This document shows positions 45,001 through 57,379 of a stretch of DNA of 64,000 nucleotides, piece by piece. The stretch comes from Lyophyllum atratum (taxonomy: Eukaryota; Basidiomycota; Agaricomycetes; Agaricales; Lyophyllaceae). The stretch's first letter is position 1. Each line of letters opens with the position of its first letter. The notes under the pieces are model-generated. The model was not told where the DNA came from, searched no databases, and saw only the letters and a program-made list of their open reading frames with translations. Where the stretch lies: contig JACGCN010000006.1 of the NCBI GenBank assembly GCA_014905825.1, forward strand, positions 1,798,001 to 1,862,000, written 5' to 3'. Made by a program: the position numbers and the translations under genes.

Positions 45001-45750
45001 CTTGTGAATCTTCTGGCATCGTGTGATGCACGGCGCGGGCCTAAAATTGGCGGCCTTAAGCAGACGCGCAGCTCATAGGAGGTAGAAGCCAGCAGACCTG
45101 AGGGCCATGAGGGTTCCAGAATCCCTTTCCAGCAGCCTTTGCTTCGTTTTCTAGTTCCCTTTTCCTCAGATCCTCGTCTGTCGGCTCCCGCTTGACTTCC
45201 TTCATTTTGGCCCAGCCATTCTTAAGGAGTTCTGACGCTAGGTCTACGCCTCCTATTTCCGCGCTCCCGAGATCGCGCGGCACATCGTCGTTGGAGGGTA
45301 GAGAATGGGCTGATGTAAACGAAATTTCTTTGCCAACAGCAAAAGCTCGTAAGAATTCACGAGATTCAAATGCCCAAGGCTGAAGTTATCAATCAGAGTT
45401 ATTGAAGGAAGGAAGTTAATGATTTCAACTACGTACTTCGTCTTCTCGAGTGGACGACCCAAGTCTCGGAGCTGTCACATCAGCCAAGTGAAGAACTCTG
45501 GCGAACAGTTAGGTGAGTGCACACGCCTCAGCATATGAAATACATACCGCTCTTTAGGAGGCTGTCCTTGAGGCCCTGGACGACCGCGAAGAACAAGAGA
45601 GTCACCAGAGATTACAGCTGTTTAAGGGGACAAGAATTAGACAGATATCGTGAACTCCTCGCAAGGTAAAATACATTTTACGATCTAGGTGTAGAGGTAT
45701 CAGCGTTGCAGATAAAGCAAGCTCGTGTAACCTACAGCTTTGAGGGACAT
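42060..45750 (-). CDS. SND1: Tudor staphylococcal nuclease (SND1/p100)
   Basis: A multi-domain RNA-binding protein with tandem SN-like folds and a Tudor domain, acting in RNA metabolism and silencing-related complexes. Exon 1 is MSLKA (45736-45750). A 10-nt micro-exon (45675-45684) and an exon from 45617 then give '[20 protein letters not shown]'. The SN repeats follow ('[16 protein letters not shown]', '[20 protein letters not shown]', '[20 protein letters not shown]', '[20 protein letters not shown]'). The Tudor core is '[20 protein letters not shown]' with '[20 protein letters not shown]'. The end is '[17 protein letters not shown]'. About 14 introns are present; I found no obvious frame break. 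Confidence 0.93.
45675..45684 (-). other. SND1: 10-nt micro-exon of SND1
   Basis: ATCGTAAAAT is bounded upstream by ...ACACCTAG and downstream by GTATTTTA. Including it converts MSLKA + SVISGD into MSLKAIVKSVISGD in frame, which is the expected start of an SN domain. Skipping it shifts the frame. Confidence 0.65.
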
Positions 45751-46048
45751 GTTGGCGAGATAGTCGTACAATTGCAGGAAGTCAGTCAATCAGCGACTAG
45801 TAGAGTTGATTCTGAGAATCAGATATCCTCTCGATACGGTGACACGACAGAGATGCCAGGCCCATTGCCAGTGCCACGACCAGCTGACTCTAGTCATGTG
45901 ATACGATTAGAATGGTCGTAAATTAGAAAAACTAGATGCATATTGCAAGTAAAGGGTATATGTATAATGATAAGTGTAGTAGATAGATACATAGTGGCAG
46001 ATTGTCCGTCCATAATGGCCCTGAGATCGAATGAACTTGACGACGAGG

Positions 46049-47664
46049 TCAAAGACCAGGGATTCTACGCGGTTTCGGTATGAAGTTGAGCATCTTTAGA
46101 CTTGCTTGCTTCCATCGGGATACGAAGGATGAACTGTCCCGTGAGATAGACGGCGAGGTCTTGTTTATCCAATCTTTGGGCTCGAGAACACCATCGAGGA
46201 TCCATGGGTCCCGCTAAAGAGCGATAAGCACTCCATTTTAAATATGGGAAGTAATGTTACCTTCACTTCTGAGACTGTGACTCGGTCTCTAGGATCCTTT
46301 TGCAACATTTGATCCAGTAAAGAAACAACCATAGATCCTTCGCTCTTGGACTCCCTAGGATGTCTTCCGCCAGTGCACACTCGATCAACACCCATGGTCT
46401 CGTCCACCTCCCAGTCCTGGGTACATATTTGGTTGTACAGCACGAATTCATTGTGGTACACGTTTTCGTTCGCTGACTCGGGGACATTGAATGGAGTGCG
46501 TCCAAACAGGAGGCAGTATAGTGTAACGGCCAGAGACCAAACATCGATGGCTTGGGTTATTGAGGGGCGTTGCGTCGGCAGGATACTGGACCCATCTTCG
46601 ACTGTCACCGATGCCAGGGTATCATAAGATGCAGTTCGCGATTGCTTAACAGCATTATCAGAAAACCAAACGATTTCTGGCGCAAGAAATGAAGGGGTCC
46701 CGTGCCTCTTCAGAAGGTCAGCCTCGTGGAAGAGTCCGTCATCAGCATGATCTTCCCCCTGTTTTGAAGGCTCAGAGAGTGGTGTTGCGGAATCGAAATG
46801 AGAGACCCCGAAGTCGATTATTTTAACGACAGCGCGGTCTTTCGTCCAAAGGAGATTCGCAGGCTTGATATCGCGGTGAATTATTCTCTGGTGGTGCACT
46901 AACAAGCAAAACGAAACGAAAATAAGCAGTGGCATTACGCTCTGACTGATACCCGTACGGTATTCAAGGCCAAGGATAACGTCTCGAACGATACGCTGAG
47001 TCTCGCCTACTGTTAATATAGGCCGGTCTTCAGCGTCCTTCCACTGTACTTGACCGCCAGACAAGTACTCCATAGCTGAATAGAGAAAAAGCAATTGATT
47101 CAGCATGAAAACAATGTAGCTTCATACCACATTGCAACGCGTCGTCGCACGGAAAGAATGTCGACAACACGTATCACGAAAGAGCGCTCACAAGACTCAC
47201 CCAGGTATATCTTGTCTTGTTGAGGATCATCTATCACCTCAAATAGACGCGCAATGTTGGCATGACGGCATTTCTTCATGACAGCGATCTCCCTGCGAAT
47301 GCTCTGCTCTGTGCTACTAAAAGCAGGACCTTCGCGGTCCCGTAAGGTCCGGTGGTTCCTTCTCAACAGTTTGATTCGGTCTCGAGGGTTAGTGCGCTTC
47401 ATAATCTTCAGTGCCTGAGGAAATGCATCATCAACATGGTGGAATGTTGGCCATAGCTAAATCCTGCAACCGACTCACCACTTCCCGCCCCAAGACACCC
47501 TCTTGCTCTTCCGTGCATAGAAACACTTCTCCATGCTGACCCTTCCCGATTCTCTCCTGCCGGACATACTGATTGATGTTGCGACGGCGGTCGACTCTGA
47601 GCTGAGAAGTGATTCGCACGCTGCCCTCCTCATAGGGGAATGGTAGCAAATCCTGCGCAATCAT
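46049..47664 (-). CDS. CAMKK/ELM-type protein kinase (SAK1/Ssp1-like)
   Basis: A Ser/Thr kinase related to the upstream activators of Snf1/AMPK. The Gly loop is 'ERIGKGQHGEVFLC', the VAIK lysine lies in 'ALKIMKRTNPRDR', and the alphaC Glu in 'SIRREIAVMKKCRHANIARL'. The catalytic loop is 'IIHRDIKPANLLW', then 'KIIDFGVSHFDSATPLSE'. A long activation segment leads to 'HGTPSFLAPEIVWFS' and 'AIDVWSLAVTLYCLLFGRTP'. The last exon gives 'RDPWILDGVLEPKDWINK' and ends 'KPRRIPGL', TGA 46049. The frame is continuous across introns. A 31-codon uORF stops on the ATGA that also starts this gene. Confidence 0.9.
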
Positions 47665-47756
47665 CGCCCGGCAGCGAATACAAAGGAGCTATTGCCTGTT
47701 GTGAGATATGAAGATGATTGGGTGTGTGTCGAGGGCGTAGGAGGAGGAGCCGACAT
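47661..47756 (-). other. uORF overlapping the kinase start (ATGA)
   Basis: An ATG at 47756 opens a 31-codon frame (MSAPPPTPSTHTQSSSYL...) whose TGA overlaps the kinase ATG in the tetranucleotide ATGA. It could be a stop-start regulatory uORF. Alternatively, a one-base error could have split a real N-terminal extension from the kinase. Confidence 0.45.
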
Positions 47757-47968
47757 TGCATTAAATAAATAATAAAGGGTGGCGCGGGACATTGCCTGAT
47801 TGATAATAGATGCTAATGAACTATGTAATTGCTCTCCACAAACATCCCACAATCAATGTATTCATTCCCATTGCAGCCACTGCCACCCATAGCATTGCCT
47901 GAAGGACCGAATTCGGTGCTCCAAACTTCCTTCAGGAAGTGCGTAGTTGGTCGCCGTACAGATATCGA

Positions 47969-50900
47969 TCAGACCAATGCGCCAAATCCTAGCTCGGCGG
48001 CGGAATCAGAGGCGCGCCTATGAATCAATGAAGGCAAGATAGCTTCGCTCAGGAAGGTTAGTATGAGTGTTGACCTGCTCATCCAACATATCGTATCTTG
48101 ATGGCACTTGTACGGTTGCGTGCCTCCAAAGCTGATTTTCCTCTCAGGACCTGTAAACAGCGGGAGGCATTGTTCCAACATACCTTTCATTTCCTCCGCT
48201 TCTTCTCTTTGCTCATAATCAAGAACGAGGCGTTTCAAGTGCTGTTGTTCGACTTTATCCTGCAATTGAGCGGAGCGCGTGTGAACGGCCAGAGCCGATT
48301 CAGCAGGAACAGCCAATTGACGAGTCTGGACCCCTTGTTCAGAGATCTCCAAGTCATAGAAAGAAAGAAAAACGACATACATGTTGTTTATTTCCGCGCT
48401 TCGTAATCACGGTGAATGCCATGACTTCTCGCCCGTTAAGTTCAGATGTGTCTCCGTCTTCGTCGCCTTCATCCGTCTTCTTCTTACGGACATTCGGCGG
48501 GAGGACAGCCGAATCCCAAAGTGCCAGTGCAGTCCTCTTGTCAATTTTCCTGGAATCCGCCGAAATTTCCGTCACCATTTTTGCAAGCTCCTTGGCGAAT
48601 TCGGCCTCAGCTTCTTCAGAAGGACCCAGACTCTCTTGGAGGCTGTTGCTAGCAGATAAAACGACTTCTTGATCTGGCGAGGGTGCTCTCTCTCCACCCT
48701 GAGGTTCTCCTGTAAGTGGGACATCCCACGACAGGGGGGAATAACTACTCACTTGTGAGTCTTGGTCACCCATGTCCTCTTCCTCTTCCTCTTCTCCTTG
48801 TTCTCCATTATGTCTTTCGCCTTCATCTCCACTATCTTCACCGCTATCCTCGCCGGGGGCTGTCGAAGGTTGATCAGCAAATGAGCGAAGCGTCGGGGCA
48901 GAAATCCATTCGTACCTGCGTTCTGGTAAGCCGAGTTGAACATCTCGTCGACGGCAATGGCCGCCTCCTCAACAGTTTTGGCCATCTGGAGTTTGGGTCG
49001 CACTGCCTAAGTTATGATGTCAGTATATACACCTAGGATAGCTGATTTTCTTTACTGACTTCAAGTGAGTCTGACACCATAAAATCAACGTCCATGGGCA
49101 TAGAACCTTTGCAATGGATATAGTACTAACAGGCCCGAGATTAGGTTTTGGACGCACAAGCGGCAGGAGGATAGAAATACCTGGAAGAAAACCAGGAAAT
49201 TGTCAAGTTTCTTCTTCTGGGTCCCACGATCAAAACACATTCCACACGTATCAAGAAGAACGCAGACAAGGCGAACGCGAAAGAAGTCGTCTGGCATATC
49301 CAGAGGAACAGTCTGTCTAGGTAAAGGCCGCCCGTCCGCTGAAAAGTGACGATTTAACCAAGGAATAGTTTGGGAGAAAAGGACTCACGATGACCAAATG
49401 TTACAAGAGACCACAAGGTATCAAAGACGATGCCGGAGCTCAGAAGGCGGTAAATGTATAGCTCTCCCATGTACTTGATGACAGCAACTCGTCTCTGGTT
49501 GGTACTATAGACATTCTGTTCCAGACCTCTTCGGACGTCTTCCAGAACCTGGTCCACAACAGAAATAGCGAAAGCAGGGCGGTACCGTTGCAAGTCGTTC
49601 GTCAACATCGCCATGAGGCTGATATTACTGTACGTGATCTTCCAAGGTTTTGTGAAGACCTTATGGAGGGTAGACCGGACCTCGTCGTCGTCCCAGTCAA
49701 GCTTTCGGACGAGCTTGAGTACCTTGTCGATGGTCTTTTTTGCAAGGACGTCGTAGATAAGATGACGAATAAAGAGCTCCATCGGAGTGCGATGCTTCTC
49801 TTGCCTTGGACCACGCTCTGGTGGATTGCACTGCGAACGACGTCAAATTTTCCCCAAGTAAGATAGAGAAGAGAGAAGTTGACCTGATAGTATGCATTCT
49901 CCAAAAGGAGGAGCTGTCGTTGATCGAAGTGCTGCATACTTTGCTTGCGCCTCATGAGCTCCAACTGGTAGGATTATCAGTGATAGACTTGTAATTCATC
50001 GCAAGAGATTTCACACCATTGTACCAAACCTCTCAGATGTTTCTTCGCTCCTGAGCAAAAACCTTCCGCATCCCTCCAAAAGCAACGCAATGTTCTCGAC
50101 ATTAGTTCCAGAGAAGTCGTCCAAACAGACTTTGAAGATGTGAAGGATGAGGTGTGAAGGCACGATACGAAACTTGGTCAAGTTGGACAAGTAGGTGATG
50201 TTCTAGGCGATGTCGTCCATTAAGTGCTGTCAGCCTGTCATAAATAGAACTTACCTTGAGTCTAACTTCTGAGAGCTCTTTAACGACGTTCTTCTTCCTT
50301 TGAAGATAGCGAAACTCTTCATCAAGCTACGAGAGAATAAGGGACGGATCAGTGACAAAACTACGAGTCGACTTACAATCGCAACAAGTTCCGTCCCAAC
50401 GTCTGGCATATACTTATTCAAGGTTGCGACCAGCCTGGAGTAGTGCGGCAAGAGGTCTGTTCGGTTCTTGGGGACTTGCGCTAGGAACTTCGGCAAGCGT
50501 CAGACGCTTGCTCAGCAAACCATGAAGGGTGGTACCTTTACGAGCCTCTTTCTCGCCGCCTTTGAATTCAAGAATGCAAACTCGATGGCAGCTTGATCCA
50601 TCAATGCGCGGTTCGTAGCATCCGGTAATCGAAGAAGAAGAGCAGTCAACAGTTGTGAAGGGCCTTGCGGTGCCAATTGAGGCGAGAGAGGCGGAGTGGA
50701 CGCCTTGGGAGTACCCGGCGTTGGTGTTGGTATGCTGAAAAAGGTCAGCTTCTATATGTATGCTATAAAGGAAAGACCCACTTCTCCTCATCCTCAGTTC
50801 CAATGGTGGATGCACCATTGTAGGTAGGTTCAATTATGGTATCCTGCCCGAGTTTCTGTAATTCCTCTTCCAACTTCCTGACCTCTTCCTTTTCTCGATC

Positions 50901-52421
50901 GATGCGGTCCTTCTGCGTCTCCTTATTTTCCTCTCCTTCGTCTTCAGCCTCGTCAATGCCCAAGACACTACTGGGAATAAAGTCCTTTAAGTCTTGCACG
51001 TCCTCGAAAAACCTTCTTTCTTCTTCGTCCTCCCACTTGCCACCAATTGCCACAGTCTCGTCCGCGTCATCGAGCTGATCTCTATTGTTGGAACCGATCA
51101 AAATAGAGTCAGACTTTTGCGAGATGGTCGGAAGGGACGGCAGGGGCAAGTAGAGCTGTTCAGACAGGCTGTGGCGTGGTTGAGCAACAATGCAATGCTC
51201 ATTCCTACTGGGAACTCACGATTGACAACTCGCCAGGAGTTTCTCATAACCCTTGGTCATCTTTTCGTAGGCTTGCTGGCGATCTTCAAAAATTTCACCC
51301 GATCGAATGTAGGCCTCATGGTTGCGTTTGTCTTGTTCTTGCAGTCGCTAGAGGTTACACTTCAACATAAGACAGATCCACGCATGGCACGTAACAACGA
51401 ACTTTGTGCTCAATGACCAGTTTCTTGCAAACATTATCATAGTAGCCCTCACACATGCGCTTGAATCGATCACGGATATCTTGTTCAACCAGTTCGTCGA
51501 CTTCGCGAGTCAAAGACGGGAATGCCCCATCAGTTTCAATATTTGCCACGGCTGCATCGGATTCCAACGAAGTCTGCTTTGACGATGCAGGAGGAGTTAT
51601 TCCAAGGTATGGTCGGGAGTAAGATTTGAGAAAGGTGGTGAGTAAAGGAAGAGATGATAAGCTGGGGTCGTTGGAAAGCTGGAAAGAGAGGAGGATTGTT
51701 GAGAATCAAGACTGCATCACAGAAACTACTTACTAAATCCTTCAGGGCTTTCATGATCCATTCCCCACCACTCCTCCCCGGGCCATCCTTGATGATGCCT
51801 ACCAAGGCCAACTCGGAACACACGCGGAGGACTGGACGTTGTCGTGTAACACGCATAGTATCCTCTTTCTCTCGTTGCTCGGGCGCTAAAGCATTGAGTG
51901 CAGCACGGTTTGGAGCGCCTATAGCCAAGGACAGGACTGATAGCAGGGCCGGAGTGAATGGTGTTGGAAATCGTTGGTGCAAGGATGAGATAATCTGGCT
52001 CGCATACATTAGGTCAATTCGAACACATCAAATAGTCAGAGCAGAAGCATACTTCAACAGCTGCCCAGACATCCCTCTCAGTCTTGCATCGCAGAATACC
52101 TTCGACAACGGCCCCAGCGATTTCGTCAATATATTTCTCCAAGGAGAGAGATTCGATGTCCTTGAGAATTTGGTCACGGCCATCGGCAGCTAGAGACTGA
52201 CGAATGCGCTTAATCAATGCGGTGTGGCGTTTCAAGGACGAGTCCTTGGACGACTCTGGTTAAGTAGTTAGACTGTGGTTATTGATGGCTTGGAGGGCAT
52301 CATACAGACCTTGCACGCTGGGGTTTAGATTTGCCTGCTTGAGTTTTGCGCGCTTGTGAAAGCGAGCCTTCTCGTCGTCTGACTTCACGGCGGCCTGCGC
52401 TCCGCTCGTAATGGCATCCAT
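47969..52421 (-). CDS. UPF2: Nonsense-mediated decay factor UPF2
   Basis: The scaffold linking UPF1 and UPF3 in NMD. It starts 'MDAITSGAQAAVKSDDEKAR' (ATG 52421). The first MIF4G region ('SLKRHTALIKRIRQSLAADG', 'EDTMRVTRQRPVLRVCSELA') and an acidic linker ('DEAEDEGEENKETQKD') come first. The second MIF4G region ('FLAQVPKNRTDLLPHYSRLV') follows, then the third ('MELFIRHLIYDVLAKKTIDK', 'KLVRKLDWDDDEVRSTLHKV', 'FRVRLVCVLLDTCGMCFDRG'). The C-terminal UPF1-binding segment reads 'MAFTVITKRGNKQ', 'RQLAVPAESALAVHT' and 'QQHLKRLVLDYEQREEAEEM'. About 14 introns splice without an evident frame break. The last ~50 codons to the TGA at 47969 lack conservation I can recognise, so the exact stop may differ. 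Confidence 0.92.
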
Positions 52422-52516
52422 CGGTGTAGAGGGCAGAATGAGTATGGGCAGTTACGTAATGCCGAGACGCGACTCTCTGCTTCGGGACCGCAGCGTCGAC
52501 GGTGGTTGAAAGGGGA

Positions 52517-52548
52517 ATGTCCGACTACGACCATGTCCGACTACGACG
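52517..52548 (+). repeat. 16-bp tandem duplication containing two start codons
   Basis: ATGTCCGACTACGACC (52517-52532) is followed directly by a second near-identical copy from 52533. The copies put two ATGs in different frames. Only the second opens the long ATRIP-like frame. Confidence 0.85.
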
Positions 52549-55500
52549 ACTATTTTACCGACGATATATTTCTTGACGACCAGACTCTGGCCATCTTGGA
52601 TCAAGAGGAACAGAAGTATCTCACCCAAGCAGCGCCACCCCCAAGCAAGCGCCAGAAGACCGATGATGGATGGACTACTGGTATTGGAACTCAAAAGGTC
52701 CCACTGATCGTATCTGAGTTTCTGCCAGAAATCTCTCTTAGCCTCGGTGGCTCCTATGGCGTCCTCCATGACGCCAGCAGGTCTTCAAATACGCCTGCCA
52801 TCGCTCCCAAGCCCCGGTCCGCGAACAATGGCCCTTCTGCGAGGACTTATCCCATCCAGTCGCCAGCTCTAGTCACTAATCCTAGCTCTATTGTTGTTCA
52901 GCGCGCCCCTGCAGCAGTAACATCTCGCAACACGGCCGCGTCCAGTTTTCAGCATCAGTCGCATAGTCGGCCGCCGTCCAACTCACAAAGTCGGCCTTCT
53001 GCTTTTCAGCAACGCGACTCGCGTGGTTCTTCTACCTTCCAGCCTGCTCCAGTCCCTCAAGTTGCCTGCAATTTACCACCCCAATTACCTTCGCCATCAG
53101 GCCATGTACGTGGTCATGCCAGCAGGCTTGAAACACAGATGCAAGCATTGCAACAGAAGCTGGAGCAGGTTAGCTTCAGACCTCCGATTATTTAAACTCG
53201 AACTCAGTCCAATTCTTCAGGTGAGCGAAGAGAATAAGCAAATCCAGGCTGCCTTGAAGGAAGCGATGGGAGTGAGGATGGCCAAGGAGGGAGAGGTGAC
53301 CGTTTTACGTCACAACGCCGAAAAGGTACATTATTCCGACTGGACGTCTATCTCTGCAAGCAAGCATTGATGGGACTATAGATTGCTCAAGAACATGCAG
53401 CCCAGATTGCTAAGCTGAAATCGGCGCGAGAGGAAGCCGAGGCCAAGCAAGTGCGAATGCAGAAGGAAATGCGGGAAGAGGTGGAAAGGATGAAAACCCA
53501 GTTTATCTTCAAAGTAAGAGATGCGTACATGAAATGCCTGGGTTGATCTTGATCTGTCATTTGTCTACAGCAACATGAACAGGAGAGCATCCGAAAACCT
53601 CCTTCATCCACTCGGCCAAAGAAGACTTCGAAGGAACCACCCTCTACCTTTTTGTCTACCCCTTCGCAATTGAGATGGCCGATACATCAAAATGCTCCCT
53701 CCACTTCTCGAGGCCAGGTCCATGAGACGCCAACCCCTCGCCCATCCTTGGGAACTCCTAGAGAAGTTCGCAAATCGCCTCAAGCCAAGAGGACAAGTAT
53801 GCTACCTGGATTCCAAAATACGTTCAACGATACCACACCATTGCGGCCGACTCGGAAGCTTCTGCAGAAGGGAAACCAGGATAGCATTCCTGTATACGAA
53901 CCACCCCTTCAGCATCACTATCCGGACGTTACCTCTCCAATTCGCCAACCACGACACCCGCCAAGTGTAGATGGCGATATCAGGATGGATGGTCCCGTTG
54001 AGGAGACATTTGTGGAATACGCTCATGCATCAGATGCGGATGGCGATGTTGACATGCAATTTGGAACGGCCCAAGACGGTAGTATAGCCGTAGAAGAAGA
54101 CATTGACGTCGACGAGGCTTATCCCCTTGAAGTGCCCGATTGGAAGGTAGAGGTAAACTCCATTCGATTCATCTTCCGGTCTCTGTATTAACGTCTCGGT
54201 AAAGTTGTGCAGGATAGTTCTTATGCATCGCCTCCCAGCATGTACTACTCTCACGATTCAGATGCTTTTGGGGGCTCCCGTCACATCTCACCTGGAAGAA
54301 GGACCGTCACAGACATATGTCACCGCATGTACGCGCATTCTAGAAGTCGTTGCCAATACGACCAAGGGCGAGGACTGGCATTACTCAGTGGAGCGTATTT
54401 CCCAGTCACTCGTTCTTATGGTTCCAATATTACGAGCTGTCCATTCAGTGAGTGGATGCTCTCTATGCCCGCAACAGTTGCCCCGATGATGAAGATTAGT
54501 TCTTGCCGCTAGCTGCTCTCTTCGACCTCTTGGCTGTACTAATATACTCCTTGCCTGACTTTAGCTCGTTCGTCTTATCACAGCCATTTGACACGCAAAC
54601 AACCGACTGCTGTGTAATCGTCCTTCTATGTGGGATTATTTTCAGACCAACGTGAAATTGAGAAACAGCCATCACATGAAGCTCTTGCAACCGAAGTTGT
54701 CACTCTGCTCGAGTCGCTCGCCTTCACAGTTGACAATGAACTCGTGGACAAGTATGACATTGTTTCGCGTCGTCAATCTACCCATTGCTCATTTTATGCT
54801 GTAGGCTAGCATACATTCCCAGAAATCCGCAAGTACTGATGAACCTGTTCCGTGGCAATCAACCATCATGGCTCCTAGCGCGGAGCGCGCGATTACTGGT
54901 TGTTCTTGCTTCACGTTTGATTTTTTTATGTTGTACCGCCGGACTAGAATCCTGACGTCATTCCTAGACCGCAAACTATGCCGATTTCTTCTCTCAATGC
55001 CTGATCCCGACTTGCCAGCGGAGGAAAAAACGACGGAATCCCATAAAATTCCCATCGTCGAACGCCTATGTCTTTATCTCATGGATGCCTGGGAGGAAGG
55101 ATGCTCAGGTGAGCGCACAACCCTCAGGTATAAGAAAATAGTCATAACAGCACGTCTAGTATAAAGATGCAAAAACATCAATTCTTACCTTCTTCACGTT
55201 GCTGTCGATTTCGCAGCCAGATGTGCACGCTCATCTGGTGACATCGACGACTGTCATACCATCTTTGATTTTTTTCCTTACTCAGCTCACCACGGCTTTT
55301 TGGGAAGATGATGAAGACTTGCTATCTGCACCACCCCAAGAGATATCGCTGTATGCGTCGTTTCGGTCCCTCTTATGTGTTATCCCTCTGACAGTGTTCC
55401 AGGGCAATACGTACTTTGAACCAGGCCCTGTTTCTGCTGCACCATTTGGTCTTCACCTCGGTCTCATTCTTAAACCTGCGGCAGAAGCTCCATGCTCCAT

Positions 55501-55815
55501 ACCATCGCCTCTTCCATGGACTGCTCCATATGTTCATCGTCACCTTCGGGAGGCTATCGTACGGCGAAGCTCCAGAATGGATCAATCGTCAAGGGCGTAT
55601 CGACCTTGTTTCCTCGACAGGTAGTTCCTCGCTTTTATTCGCTTATGCTAGAATCTCACCAACTCCGAAAAGATATGGCTAGAGACATTTTGGACCATGT
55701 TGTGGATGGTCCGGAAGCCGACCGCACGTGGCAGGCCTATCAAATAGAAGGAGAGAGGGGCAACGACACAGATGAGGAAGAGATGGAGGAGAAGCTGTTG
55801 GGCGAGCGTATCTAG
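52533..55815 (+). CDS. ATRIP/Rad26/Lcd1-like checkpoint protein
   Basis: The N-terminus is acidic ('MSDYDDYFTDDIFLDDQTLA') with an NLS-like 'PSKRQKTDDGW', then a Ser/Pro/Gln-rich linker. A coiled coil comes next ('GHASRLETQMQALQQKLEQ', 'AAQIAKLKSAREEAEAKQVR', 'MQKEMREEVERMKTQFIFKQ'). The C-terminal half is helical ('VLMHRLPACTTLTIQMLLGA', 'APYHRLFHGLLHMFIVTFGR', 'MARDILDHVVDGPEADRTWQ') and ends 'EEEMEEKLLGERI'. This layout fits fungal partners of ATR/Mec1 kinase in DNA damage signalling. The assignment rests on architecture more than on a signature motif. Exon borders at 54880-55180 and 55340-55470 are uncertain. It shares a 111-bp head-to-head promoter with UPF2. Confidence 0.6.
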
Positions 55816-55947
55816 GGCTACTGATATTTATGTTACACTTTGGATAATTAATACTATTATGGTTGGCATTGCTAGACGCAAAAGACATGCAACTCATCCA
55901 CCGACGTTCTTGAAAATTTTCTCAATTGAAAGCTGGAGGATAGTCGG

Positions 55948-57379
55948 TCAAGGCGGCGGAAAAGATGCTGGAACCGTACCTGGCCACAATGCATCCTTAA
56001 GCCACTGGAGTTTCTTCTTTCCATCCTTATACTTTTTAAGGCCCAGGGTCGCCATAGTTCTTGCTATGATTTCACATGCTTCCCCTCTGAACCTGATGCT
56101 CATTCGATCGTTTGACATCTATTTTCGGAGTATTTAGTCAAGAGCGAAGGTATTGCTGTATTGACGTGACATTACTTCGGAAATGAAGTTTGTCTGCTGG
56201 CCAAGTCAGTGGGTGTGCCGATTTCCCCAAACTCACCGAAACTGTCCAACCAAAATTGCCAAAGACATGCTCTCCAGTCCGATGAACGCGTCTTTCGCGA
56301 GAAAAATCGTTCTGTGCACCAGACCGGATGATCTCGCTGAATAATAATTGGTGGTAGCTGAGGTATCGCGGAGAACGTCGACCAATTTCGTGGGTTATTC
56401 GTGACAATCAAAGGAAGTCGCCCGAAGCGAAGCCTTTGGGAGACGATGGTCCTTATGTGAGATTGTAGGTGGCTCAGATAGACTAGCAGGAACAATCATG
56501 ACCGCTGAAGTTGGCGCAAAAAACCTTGCAAGATTAAGGTAAGCGTTGGCAGAGACCTGCTCATGAAGATCGACGTGTAACAGATGAAGAGAAAGTACCA
56601 GATAATGGGACCGCTTTCAGGTCGTGCAATCGGCGGAAGAGGGCTGCTTCAAATTTTGACTTAGACTTTGCTGTAGTTGTCATCAAGAGTGAAATCGGTC
56701 CTTTTTGAGGACAGTAATAAGCGAAAACATTCCCGGCGGAGCCTCCACGAAGGCTCTTACCGTCCCATTGCAAAGCCCATGAGCGTAAGATGTCGAAATC
56801 CTGGAGCTCTGTGGTCCATAGGCAGGCGGTCACAGATGCAGTGTCAAGTATTTCGTCAGAACGAATGATGAAAGGATCAAAGTCCAAAAAGTTTGGCCTG
56901 TAGCGAGAATAATCGTGATAGTCGCTGAGTAGTTGAAACGCCGTCGAACGCTGACGATGTGTGCAGCTTGTCTGTAGTATTTGTCCTGCATGAGTATATA
57001 TCTGGCCACTGAGGTGAGGCGTATCATTACTGAGCTCCTCAACGCCTCCGCGTGACGTATGGATGTAAAGGTCCACAGAAAAAACAACGAAACTCAAGAG
57101 ACAGTAAGTCAGGAGCATCCATGTCAAGCAGAGTTTTGACCAAGACCGCGCGTACAAATGGCGGTTTGAAGCGGGTGGGCCTGGACCAGGGAACAGAGCA
57201 TATCTCAAGAAGGAAGCCATGTCAAGTAAAGACTGGTCGTGAGGCTGCGAAACGGATGCGTGTGTATCGTCCTTGGCGAGATAGAGGTTGGTGGCGGTCG
57301 CTCGGAGGCGTTGAGAAGAGTTCGTCGTCGAGAGGTGAAAATTTCCGGCGGTAGACTCTGAACTAGCTAGTGTGTCCAT
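55948..57379 (-). CDS. GT49-like glycosyltransferase
   Basis: A type II membrane protein: a ~75-residue cytosolic N-terminus, then the TM 'LCLTWMLLTYCLLSFVVFSV', then a lumenal domain. Diagnostic stretches are 'SVTACLWTTELQDFDILRSW', 'GPISLLMTTTAKSKSKFEAA', 'LNLARFFAPTSAVMIVP', 'PVWCTERFF' with 'DWRACLWQFWLDSFGEF', and the C-terminal 'FRGEACEIIARTMATLGLKK'. These resemble fungal proteins placed in glycosyltransferase family 49 (the LARGE/B4GAT1 family). Likely a Golgi enzyme; donor and acceptor are unknown. ATG 57379 is the first in frame. Exons beyond 56560 are assembled from conserved fragments, and the stop at 55948 is tentative. Confidence 0.72.
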
